Origin: Sclerodactyla briareus
Lineage: Eukaryota; Echinodermata; Holothuroidea; Dendrochirotida; Sclerodactylidae
Length of the DNA: 64,000 nt
Assembly (NCBI GenBank): GCA_026419785.1
Contig: JAODTK010002110.1
Span: 496,001 to 560,000 of the forward strand
Direction of reading: 5' to 3'
Program-made: the position numbers and the translations under genes
In this document: positions 32,743 through 43,840 of the stretch, one piece after another
Numbering within the stretch: the stretch's first letter is position 1
Layout: every line of letters begins with the position of its first letter
Notes under the pieces: generated by a model
Seen by the model: only the letters and a program-made list of their open reading frames with translations
The model's database searches: none
What the model was told of the DNA's origin: nothing

Positions 32743-35389
32743 TGTTAAACAACGCCACAATCCTGTGTGTTGGCGCCTAACCGTTGCTACAGGCGGTGTG
32801 GTAGTGTTAACGTTAATGTTAGGCTAACGTTTCGTTAGCAACTCTTTCAACTTTAAAAATGAAAAAAAAAAGGTCCAAACTCCTAGGACTGAGTAATTAC
32901 GTGTTAGAGAAGGTTGTGCTCTGTTGGGTGGCAATGGTACTTAGTAGGATTGTCGCGCTGCTTCGGCGAGTGACTGGACGTCTAATTTACTGTTAGTACT
33001 GGAGTGCAATTAGAATTGGAGCACGCCCCGGTCGTTTGAACATACTACAACTGCACTGCGATATGCATGAGGAGCTTGTAAAATAGCTGCCACTGAATGC
33101 CTATTGAACAGTGTGGAGATCGTCCGAATGCCAATTGAAATGCACGTTATGGCCTGAATGCCAATGACGGACAGTTAGGGTTGTATGGTATGCCGTTATG
33201 AACAAATTGTGGTGAGTGTCGGCAATGAGTTGGCTGTGTGATTGATAGAAGCTGGGTTTTGTCGAGTAGAGGAATAGCGCACTGGGGCACCAAAACAAAA
33301 ACACATAATAAAGTGGTATGCAGAATTTTGTTGGTACTGGCTGTGGCGGTGGCCGTAGGGGCAAGGGGGGGGGGCGGGATTGGCAATTGCCCCACAACAT
33401 GTCCCAGATAAAAAATTGCAAATGAAGGATTTATTTTGCTATAGGATGGAGGCCCATACACTCCATTCCATTTCCGGGCTGATGCATTAATTGGTCCGTT
33501 CAATTCTGAAAAAATCCGTCCTACTTTCCCGTCAATCGAAATCTTGACGTTTTCAGTCACTAAACCACCTCACTTCGAGTAGGTGCGGATTAACGCCTTA
33601 ACCATTAACCAGAGTTTTTGCTTCGTGGGATAACACTACGAGTGTCCCGACAAAAAGCACATTTGTGGAAAGCGTCCCGAGGATAATTAGGAACTGTATT
33701 TCGTAGTGTACAATAACAAATGAAAAACTCGAAATGGGTCTTCTAACATCGCTCTATTCCTCTCAATCGGTATGAGTTTGCTGCGTAGTAGAAGTAGAGT
33801 GTGTAACCAAGCAAATTTGGGGAGGTGCACAAATGGTATTCTCTGACGCCGAGACTATATAGCGTGAACAATTTCTCCCTCTGTGGGACACGTACAAACA
33901 GTATAGAAGACCGGGTTTTCAGCGAACGACCTCTCTATCGCCAATGACTTGAATGTGTGTTCCAGGACAGGATGGGTATCCAATCCACCTGCGGAGACCA
34001 CTGGGATTGCAAGAAGAAGAGGCCTGAGGACGCGTGTGTCGTCTGACTGACCATTACCCGCCAAATCAAAGAAAACACTATTTTCCCAGAGGCAAATCTA
34101 CGACCATTTCATGACTAGGAACAAAAAGCACTACGACCGCCCGAAGGACATCCCCTAACAAGAGCAGGATAATGAACAATTCCGATCAGAACGAATGAGA
34201 GATATGTTCCCTACCTTGCACACCCTCTTACGGATTATTGGACTCTTCCTAATCTTTCGTACCGCAGAGAGATCGTTTCTGTGTTAGAAGAATGAAAACC
34301 TACCTGACAAATACCATGGGTCAGCGACTCCGATGTTCGTCTTAAGAGTTGTGGGCAATGGTTTGTGTGAAAGATTTTTAAGGGGACATTCTAGAAATCA
34401 TGCCTGTGAATCCATGCAGCAGCAATGGGCATCGACCGCCTCAAGCAAAAACTGACTATGTTTTGGGGCTGATGTCATTAGGGGGTAGGTATAGTTGGTT
34501 TTCAGTTGATTCTGATAATGGAAACGGAGGAGGCTTACAAATTATGCTTTGAAATTTGAAATTTGATGATCCTAGCTGCAGTGTTTTACAATTCACGTTT
34601 TTATTGGGTAATATTTGAAAATTAGTCCGACCCCCATGGATCGTTAAGCATTATTGCGGATTTAAAGACCGCACTGATATTATGGAATTACTCTGTTGAA
34701 CGGTTCTAAAAAACATACTTGAAAGTCAAGGCAGTTAGAACTTTTTGAGTGCAATGAGGAGTTGAAATACTGCGAAAGATAAACACCATTTTGCATCAAT
34801 CAAAGGAGTTTTTCTTGAAAAAAAATCTTCAAAGCGGAGGGGGACACCCCCTCCCTTGGACCCCGCCCCCATATCAGTCACATGACATTTGCCTCCCCCA
34901 AACAAAAAATCCACTACAGCCGCCCCTGGGTACTGGTAAGCGAATGAGTGTTGATCAGTTGTTGATGTGATTGACAAAAGATGGGATCTAGTTAAGTAGA
35001 GGAAAGCGGCACTGCATGGACCAGACAAAAATATATTTGGGTGGGCAGAATGAGATACTTCAAAGCTTCGTGCTGTATTGTGGGCTATATTTAAAAGAGA
35101 TTGTTCCCCAACCATGCACAGCTAATTATGTTTATAGTGGGTTCATTGTGGGCCAATGGCTTAGGCAGAGTAGTAGTGCCGAAGCGAAGAGTGTTTTGTA
35201 GGGGAGGACGTAGGACGAGGATTTTATTTATTGTTGGGTGGGGGGGGGGGGGGTTGGATTTATTATCGGGCCATGGACCGGGTGTTATTCAATTGCCAGA
35301 AAGATTAAGATTCAGACCGGGTTTTATAAGTCTTGTATCAAGGCAGCGCATCTTCACACGACTAGCGAATTAGAAAAAAAGGTTCTTTA
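32743..35389. other. No gene seen; one direct repeat pair
   Basis: 33225-33345 and 34950-35060 share 'gattgatagaagctggg' against 'gattgacaaaagatggga', followed by 'gagtagaggaatagcgcac' against 'aagtagaggaaagcggcac'. Minus-strand frames of 137 codons (33147-33560) and 126 codons (34735-35115) overlap these repeats and have no recognisable domain. Confidence 0.45.
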
Positions 35390-35715
35390 TTCATTAATGT
35401 TTGGATTCATAAATTCAACAAAAGGTCCGATATTCATAATAGTAAAAACGGGCTGTTATACATAATAGAGAGGTGTCTCCGTTTTCCATAAAGGAGAAGG
35501 GTCCGATATTTAATAAGAAAAAAGGGTCCGATATTACTAATAGGAAAAAAATGTCGGTGTAGTCATAATTGGAAATTGGCCACCCGATTTTCATAAACAG
35601 GGAGAAGGGTGTCAGATATTACGATAGGAAAAAAGTCCGATTATTCATAATAGGGCGAAAAGGGTCCGAGACATTCTAATCGGAAAAGGTGTTCCGTTAT
35701 TCCATCATAGAAAAA
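35390..35715. repeat. Degenerate minisatellite, about 30-bp unit
   Basis: Roughly ten copies of 'gggtccgatattcataatag' followed by 'gaaaaa', with many indels. No coding capacity is implied. Confidence 0.85.
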
Positions 35716-35829
35716 CTAACACCGGGTCGTGGCCTGCCAGGGATCGAGAAATGACGGGGGTTGGAAAGTGTTGACGAGCAGAGGGGACAAGAGAGCTTAA
35801 AAAAGGAGCAGAGACAGGAAAACCATCAT

Positions 35830-36250
35830 ATGATATGTATTTAATATTATTATATTAATTATATTATATTAAGTATATTATATTATATTATATATATTAT
35901 ATTTATTAATCGTATCGAAATATTATGTTTATCATTTATTGTAAATGACGTGTAATAATTTCATATTTTCTGGTCTAGTCAGGAAATACTGTTAGCAATG
36001 GTGCGGCGATCACGGGGGGAGGGTGGGGGGGGGGGAACGGGGGGAAATCCCCCCAATATTTTTGGTGGGGGGACATAATATAAATATCACCCCCCCGCCA
36101 CAAGATTTTGCGGACGGGCGAAAAAAATTCCTATGATCATAATGCACAGTCCGGCCAAAACCAAAATGTCTAACTCATTTCTTATTGGATTGTTTAATTT
36201 TTGTTTGAGAAGGACGAAATGCAAAAAAAAAAAAAAAAAAAAAAAAAAAA
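35830..36250. repeat. AT-rich block, G/C foldbacks and poly-A
   Basis: 35830-35960 is nearly pure A/T with 'attatatta' repeats. 36014-36110 has several G runs followed by C runs ('ggggggaaatcccccc'; 'ggtggggggacataat' opposite 'tcaccccccc'), able to fold back. 36223-36250 is poly-A of about 28. Confidence 0.85.
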
Positions 36251-36830
36251 TCGCGAATTCCTGTCTTTCAGTTAATGTATAATACAGTGAGGCCCCACGT
36301 TCTACAATAAATTTGCAGATTCTGGCAAATCTGATTTTTGTACATACGTGTCATTTTCACAGTGTGGTGAAACCTATAGGTAGGCCACGAGGGAGACGAA
36401 TTTGTTTTAGGTTTTGATTCATGTTGCACCCTTCCCCACTACAACAATGCCGGAATCCAATTACCATTTTCTTAACACGGCACAAGTGTAGTCTTACTTT
36501 GATCCTTATGTTCGGGATTGACTTGCCAGGCTGGCGTGTTGTTGTATAGAAGATGAAAGTATGTGTAACGAAAAACAACAGGGCAGGGGATCGATGCAAC
36601 TAGTATGGAGGTTTACGAGATGACGTAGGAACGAGCAGGTGCGAGCGGGGGCGGACCGAAACAATTCTGAGACATGAGAAATATGGACGAACATTTGAGC
36701 GGAAAACGTATCTGAAACTGACCAAATTGGTTTGTGACTGGCTCAATTCCTTTCAATTCATGCGCGAAGAATGAACACATTTCATGACAGTGATTGTAGG
36801 AATGCGAAACACGATGAAGAAATAAGTTCG
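36251..36830. other. No gene seen
   Basis: Unremarkable sequence before the 195-bp array. Short minus-strand frames (36357-36694) show no domain. Confidence 0.4.
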
Positions 36831-37660
36831 GGATTTCACTGTAATTTCTGTGGATTGCATTACTGCCATACAGTCGCGGGGAAGTGCCGGAACCGAATGA
36901 GAATTGTATGAATGTGAACGTAGTCAGTTCCTTCAAGAGTGTTTCTTGAGATATACATGTCAGAAATTTATTGTCAATTTTTGGGGATGTTGCTTACTGC
37001 CATATAAGACATGGGAAGTACCGTTTACGGGAATATGGGGGATCGTACGGCTCAAATTCCTTGTACCTATACGGACCACATGATGCTGGCCCAAATGTAA
37101 GGGAATAATCATCCATGGAGTCCTTCAAGAGCAGTTCTTGAATACAAAGTTCTTATAAATTATTGCCAATTTTCGAGACATTGCTAACTGCCATACAGTG
37201 CGGGAATGCCCGTTTCCTGGAAATCTGAGGCGGTCTGGTAAAAACGAAAAATGTCCCTTGTACCATTCGCGTCCACTGATGTGGCGGCTGGCCAGAAGTT
37301 GCAAGGGATACACATCGATCCGTTCCCTCAAGAACGTCTCTAGAATTATGAATTCTGAAATTTATGCCAATTTTGGGGACGTTGCTTAATTGCCATACGG
37401 TCCGGGAACTTGCCGTCCCCTTCAATGGGGGTTAGTAAAACAAAACAAAAATTATTGTACCCTACGGCGTCAACAACCGACGGTGGCCCGACCGAATTGT
37501 AAGGAATAAACATAGTGATCAGTTCTTTCAGGGGAATGTTTTTTAATAAAAAAACGGGGGAATTTAGTGACGATTTAGGGATGTTGATTACGAAATATAA
37601 CCCCAGAGTTGCCGTGTCCCGCAATCTGGGGGTCTGTGATGAAACTAAAAAATTTATCGG
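36831..37660. repeat. Tandem array, about 195-bp unit, 4-5 copies
   Basis: Each unit contains 'ccttcaagagcgtttcttg'-like text, 'gaaatttattgccaatttt', 'ggggacgttgctta' and 'ctgccatacagtccgggaa'. The 'tgccata' anchors fall near 36863, 37000, 37190 and 37392, with a decayed one near 37588. Open frames on both strands across 37125-37862 follow the repeat period and are not genes. Confidence 0.85.
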
Positions 37661-38003
37661 ACCGCCTAAGCGCCAACCCATGGTGGCGCTCCGCTTGATG
37701 GTGTACCTCATATGTCACCCCCAATATTTTCAAACAGATCGCTGCCCCTGCTGTTAGCGGAAATTTCACCATTCCAGGACTAATTCCATACAAAACGTTT
37801 CGCCTCCAATGTATTAGGTGTCTACAACATATATGGAAAATGTCACCACGCACCTGGGGCAACCCGTGACAGCTGCTGGCATTTAAAGTGCCTAAAACGG
37901 CATCCGGCAGAAAAGGCTAAATGCCTCGCTACGTACCATTGCAGATTTGTTTATTTCCTGACTGCAGTCGAGAATCTATGATCATGACAGTATGTGGTGT
38001 ATT

Positions 38004-38105
38004 AGGTATGTATGTATGTATGTATGTATGTATGTATGTATGTATGTATGTAGTATGTATGTATGTATGTAGATGTATGTATGTTGATGTATGTATGTCT
38101 GTATG
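38004..38105. repeat. (GTAT)n microsatellite
   Basis: About 100 bp of 'gtat' repeats with two phase slips. A 64-codon plus-strand frame across it is produced by the repeat. Confidence 0.97.
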
Positions 38106-38139
38106 TGACGCCTAGCTGTGAACAGATAAACGTGACCCC

Positions 38140-38215
38140 ACTTGGATGGATAAGCTATACGATGTGGGTTCCCATAATGAGCTACATGAACCCTATTGTT
38201 TTGGAGTCAGGTCAA
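38140..38215 (-). repeat. A/B repeat fragment, inverted
   Basis: The minus strand reads 'gacctgactccaaaacaata', 'gggttcatgtagctcattat' and 'gggaacccacat', matching the A half of the dimer family. Confidence 0.75.
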
Positions 38216-38223
38216 AAGTAATA

Positions 38224-40190
38224 AATGCCACGGACGTGTATGACATTCGCGTTTCATAGTATACTGCCGCCCCTCCCGTACAATATATACAGGTGGGAGG
38301 ATTAGTAAGTTCTAACATTGCCCTGGTTCAGGCCACGTACAAACTCAATAGGCATTCAGAATGGAGATGTGCTAGGTTTCACATGAACATTTCGATACTT
38401 GAACGAATTTGGGAGAAACCGTCAAATAGACAAATATTCCCGGGGAATTATTTTCCCTTGAAATTAATTTCCTCCCATCATATAATTTAAAGAATGGACA
38501 CGAGGGGGGATATGCCTGTATGCGGTTCTTGTTTGAAAACTTACCTTGCCCGTATTAAGTCAATTGGCATTCAGACGGAAACCCGTTGAACCAATTGGTG
38601 GCGCTATAACAGACCTACACACCAATTCCAAAATTTTAACCTAGAAGTGATATAGACATCAAGTAAGATTGAATGTCACCGACGATGGATGATGTTTGTG
38701 GACACTAATTAAAACTGACCCCCTGCCATACATTACACGGAACCGGGTGGATATAATATAGTTGAACCCGCTGAGTGAGCCCACGTACAACTCAATAGGC
38801 ATTCAGGCGAGACGACAAAATTAAATAAATTCCCAATCTCGAAGTGATATAGACTTCACACTGTATAATTAAATGTCACGGAGGGCACATGACATCGTTT
38901 TTCAAGATGTATACTGCCGCCCTACCGTACAATATATTCAGAGGTGGGGAGGATAGTAGTTCTAACCTGCACTGGTCTGCACACTACTAACTCAATAAGC
39001 ATTCAGCCAGGCGCTTGTGTGGGTTTCATATGAACAATGTTGAAAATGACGTGGAATGAAGGGAACCATCGAATAGACAATTAGTTCCGCGCAACGCTTA
39101 TTCCCCCTAATAATTTTCACTCTCATCATTCCATAATTTTAAAGAATGGACAGTACGCGAGGATATGCCTTTATGCGGTTCTTGATTGAAAACTCACCTT
39201 GCACGTGCAAAGTTAATTGGCATTCAGACGGACGCGTTAACCAATATGGTGACCTATAACAGACCACCACACATTCCAAAATTTCAATCTGAAGTGGTAT
39301 AGACTCAAAGTAATGAATAAAAGGTCACCGACGATTTATGACATTTGTTGACACTAATATACTGAAGCCCCTGCCATACAAGCTACACGGAATGGGTGGA
39401 TATATTATAGGTGAAGCTGCCTGGTAAGCCCACGTACAAACTCAAAGGCATTCAGGCGGCGAGAGAAGCATGAACTAAATAATCAAATCTCGGAAGTGAT
39501 ATAGACTTGAAAAATATATAATAAATGCCAAGGAGGTGTTATTATGACATCGTTTTTAATGTTATATGCCCCCTTAAGTACAATGTATACGATGGGAGGA
39601 TAGAAATTTAAACTGCCGAGTTCTGCAACGTACAAAGCAAGGGCATTGAACCAATTGGTGGCGAAACTTACCTTGCACGTGCAAAGTCAATTGGCATTCA
39701 GTCGGAACTCGTTGAACCAAAATGGTCGGCGCTCGAGGTTTTCTTATAACAGACCTCACAACACCACATTCCAAAAATTGCACCTAGAAGGATTATAGAC
39801 TCCCAAAATAAAAATAAATGTCACGACGGGAGTCTGATATGGTTGGACTAGGATACTGAAGCCCCGTATAAAATAGACACGGAATGGGTGGATTTATAGA
39901 TAGTGAAGCCCGCCCTGATGACCCACGTACAAACTCTAATGCGGCATTCGGGAGAGTTGAATTAAGTAAATTCAATCTCGGAAGTGACCATATATAGACT
40001 TCAAAATATATAATAATAAATGTCACGGAGGTCTATGCCTATTCGTTTTTCAATAATAATGCCGCCCATGCGTTTACAATTTATTTTTTTTTTTTTTTTT
40101 AGACGGGTGGGAGGATGAAGTTCTAAATCGCCATGGTTCTGACACGTACAAAATCGAACTGATAAATTATCTCTTCTGCATTCGGGACCG
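38224..40190. repeat. Tandem array of about 650-bp units, 3-4 copies
   Basis: Units start near 38224, 38872, 39528 and 40016 with 'aaatgtcacggagg' and 'tatactgccgccc', then 'aggtgggaggatagtagtt', 'cacgtacaaactcaatagg', 'ggcattcag', 'acttaccttgcacgtgcaaa', and 'gaagtgatatagactt'. The third unit is about 165 bp shorter. The inner motif with 'aataggcattcag' occurs twice per unit, suggesting an older half-unit duplication. The same motif is seen at 42160-42215. No coding sequence is apparent. Confidence 0.88.
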
Positions 40191-41790
40191 AGGAGATATT
40201 AACAAGTTGTTGTATAAAAATCCGCACTGTCCAAAACTACACAAATGGTTTCTGTGAAATATGTCCATGGGGTCCGGAGTTGGAGAGTTTGGGTGTGTAG
40301 CTGCCGTCGTTTGTCGCTCCGCCGCCGCTGGAAACACTGATGCCGAGAGCAGTGGAAGATATCTCGTTGGTAACATGAGATGAAAATTGCCAAAAAATTT
40401 TTTGTTTGCCATTTTTTTTTTGTTTCATAAAATTAGAAAACTTGGTTCTAAACTCTAGTGCAGGGCGTTACCGTATGGTTGCGAGTGCAGTGTAAGGTGT
40501 TGGATGTGTGTATTCTGACGCCCTTTGACTAAAACGATAAATCTACCTCATGGATGGATGAAGTGAAACGGGATAGGTTACCCCGAATTTGTCGTAGCTC
40601 CAAACAATCATTCAAGGCCATCGACGGTCACCAGGCCAACGTCCCTGAAAATCCACGGAAACCGATAAAGCACAGAGTAAAAAGAAAGAACGGTATGTTG
40701 AATTTGTCAAATCGAGATTTTGACCAATTTAGTGTGTGGAACATGATAACATCACATCATTGAGCGTCACCCACCCTCTAAAGGTGGGGGGAGGGTGGGG
40801 GGATATGACCACATTTTCAATTGTGTGAAAATGTTAAAGTAATGGGAGCAATTGTCAAAAAAGCGGGGCGGGGGGGGGGGGAGGGGGAATGTCCCCCCGT
40901 CCCCCACCTGTTGACGACCATGAATCACATACTTAGAAAGCCTTTCCACCGCAATACTCAAGAGTTTTGCAGGTATACACCCCGGTTATCGGAACCAGGG
41001 GCTACCGGGTGTAAGTTGCTAACATTACGGTATGCAGAATTGTATTCCGTTCCTCGTTGGTCCCATTTATAGCGTATTGGGTATGAGGAGCAATTGCCAG
41101 AGGGACACAAGAAGCAGATCGAACCCCCTCAATTTTGACCTGCCCGGGGGCTCTACCGGGATAAGATTATCCCACCTACTAAAAAACTCAACCCCGCCCT
41201 ACTGGTTACAAGCTTTCGTTCAGGTAAGTAGTGTTGATCTGCTTTTCCAGAACTAATATAAAATTGTGGAATGAAGAAGAAAAAAACATTGGATAATTTC
41301 ACGGGGGAGAGAATCATTTGGCCTTTGCAATGAATCACTGAATCCACCCCCACCCCCCCCGCCCTAGCCGCCCTTTATGCGGAAAGCTACCATCCGAAAA
41401 ATTTTAAAAAAAGACACTCAAACCCTAGGAGGTTGAAGTTGTATGCACGAGAAAGTAAGGGAAAATTCTAATTTCCCACTCGCTTTTACCGACATACTTT
41501 GAAAAGATCGCGGAAAACACAACCCTCAACACTACTAAATGATTTACGCAAAGGAATCATTGCGATCCGCTTAAGCGGTTCCAGAAAAATCCTGCCTAGC
41601 ATGCACCGAAACACCCATACACCCTCACGCATGCAAGGCAAAATAAAACGGGCTTCTCGAATGGTAACAATCACACCCATGGCCATGGACTAGGTTTTTT
41701 ATGCCCCTTTGCAACATTTGGTACACAGCAGTCCCCACAATCCACCACCACCCCACACGTACATACACACACCCCCCTTCATCCAGCTCT
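40191..41790. other. No gene seen; G-rich islands
   Basis: 40780-40910 has several G runs and C runs around 'gtccccccgtcccccacctg', 'ttgacgaccatga', text shared with 43160-43205. Short frames on both strands have no domain. Confidence 0.45.
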
Positions 41791-41794
41791 CGCC

Positions 41795-42080
41795 CCTAAC
41801 CCATGGACCTTCAACCCACTGTCTCACCTAACGCTACGACAAGTAACGACACAGCACACACCCTTTCTTCACAGACATACCACACAACTGTTATGTTCAG
41901 ACCTCCCCACCCACCCCCCCCCCCCCCCACACACACACACCCCTCTCTCCTCCCCCACTCCCACCCCAAACCCTCGGCCCTCTGACCCACTGTTGTCTTA
42001 ACTAACGCTACGACACACGCACTACCTTCTTCCACATGACGTACCACACAACTGTTTTGTAAGACCTAATTCCTTTCGAG
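41795..42080. repeat. C-rich tandem duplication, about 180-bp unit
   Basis: 'cccactgtctcacctaacgc' with 'taccacacaactgttatg' (41815-41895) recurs as 'cccactgttgtcttaactaa' with 'taccacacaactgttttg' (41987-42060). Between them lie a C run and (CA)n at 41908-41940. Confidence 0.75.
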
Positions 42081-43103
42081 GCCCTCATTTATTATGTTAC
42101 CAAACCTCGCCTAAATGGCCCATCGGACAGTACCGTACACAGTTGACAAAACGCGGTGTTCACAATAGGCATTCAGCTAGCACATCGCCACGACACACAC
42201 AAAGTCAATAGGCATTCAACTTACTGATGTATACTATATATGTGGCATCAGTGGCATATGGTCAAGTAAATCACACCAAGGCACACTAACACTGTGCATC
42301 GCAGGTGGACCGGGCACTGACCAATTTTTGAATCGCACAAAAATTGGGTTCCGGGAACAGGTCTATCCAACAGGTTGACACCATCTCTCACGCTTGTCGG
42401 CGTGTGCCACACAACCAAAACTCAATTGTTCACCCACCCCAAAGCGTGCATCTGTCCATTTCCGGCCGAAATAATGTGGTGCTTAGGGCTACAGGAGATG
42501 GGGTATAAGAAATTTGGAATCTCAGGACAGGTCACAAGCAGGGGGGGCATAGGGATTCGCAGTGCATTTGCAGCGAAAATAATGTGGGCTCCGGACTCTC
42601 ACTTTTTGCAGGGGCGTCGAAGCGTTGAAAAGTGGGAGGGGGGGGGGGACACATCCAAACGCAATATTACAATCTATAAGCGGAGCGCCACATGGGTTTG
42701 CGTGGAGCGTACAAGAAATTTCAGATTGTATACACAATTTTTCATCTCAGAAAATGGGGGGAGGGGCTAGTCTTGCCCAAAGGCTCTGAAATAATTGAGT
42801 GAACGAAATGATTCGAAGCATGAATCGCATATTTAGCCTACAACGCTGGAATAAAAACGCCATTGCGCGCGCACCCATTTTAAAAAGTCTGCACTTTTGG
42901 CATCGATTAAAATTCGAGAAATCACCGGTATAAAACAGGGGTAATCCTTCCACTTCGGCGCTTGTCGGGTCCAGATCTTCACTGGGTCAGCACCTGGAAT
43001 TAGACTTAAAACAATTTCCAACGTGATTATTGTTGTTCAGACAAAAATTGAATAGTTTAGAGTGATACAAAATTCGGGCATGTGCCTATATTTTATAGGG
43101 TCG

Positions 43104-43154
43104 AAAAGTGGGGGGGGGGGGCAAACTATATGATATATCCCCCCCCCCACTTTG
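43104..43154. repeat. G:C foldback
   Basis: 'aaaagtgggggggggggg' is followed after about 17 bases by 'ccccccccccacttt', giving a near-perfect hairpin. It immediately precedes the dispersed repeat at 43195. Confidence 0.85.
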
Positions 43155-43194
43155 AAAGGGGGAGGGACATGTCCCACCCCGTCCCCCACCGGTT

Positions 43195-43840
43195 GACGCC
43201 CATGACTTTTGGCCAGAATGTTCAACAATTGCGCGCCATACTACCCCCACCAGTGCGCGCGGACGCGCGTGGGTGGGGGTGGTGCGCATTGTTTTCCACC
43301 TTTCCACTGCAGAGAATCAGGATCCCAGCAAAAAAAGCAGGGCATTAGCCAGCTTTAGCTCTACGCTCAATCATGACTAACGTCATGCCATAGACAGCCG
43401 AGAACCTCGAGTAGTGCCCTGAAGAGAAAACTCCGTGCCTGGAAAAATCCAGGCAGTCTGATTGCCTAGGCTACTGCAAGGTCAAAATTGTGCGGACAAG
43501 AGGTAGAGGATAAGGGGTTTAGTAATCCCAAAATAGATGGTCGATGTAGCAGTTCAAACAAGAGTTGTTGTTGATATTTTCAACTCAAGATATGTATAAG
43601 CTATGGGGCCAAGGAGGCAGAAAGGTCCCGTAGAACTTGCGGAGATGTCGAGAGAGGGGAGAGCAACGGGACGAGTTACACGCTAGGAAACACGCTCGAA
43701 CGTTGTACACTTTTTAGGGCATTATTCAGGCAAATTTGGCCACAATACGTGCCTTCTGTCATAAAAAATACATATTAACAGGTTTAAATCAAATTGTTAG
43801 TCACATAGGACCACCGACTACAGAATTTTTTCCTAAAAAA
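43195..43840 (+). repeat. Dispersed repeat family R3, copy 1
   Basis: Aligns in the same orientation with 53830-54550: 'ggccagaatgttcaac', 'aatcaggatcccagca', 'tgcctaggctactgc', 'ctatggggccaaggaggcag', 'cttgcggagatgtcg', 'agagcaacgggacga', 'gttgtacactttttag'. There are many indels and identity is about 70-75%. No frame survives in both copies. Confidence 0.85.

Noticed and set aside
33147-33560. 137-codon minus-strand frame with a Pro-rich middle
   Set aside because: The Pro run is a poly-G tract read in reverse, and part of the frame is a direct repeat; no domain.
37125-37862. Several 80-121 codon frames on both strands
   Set aside because: They overlap the 195-bp tandem array and shift frame between units, so not conserved as protein.
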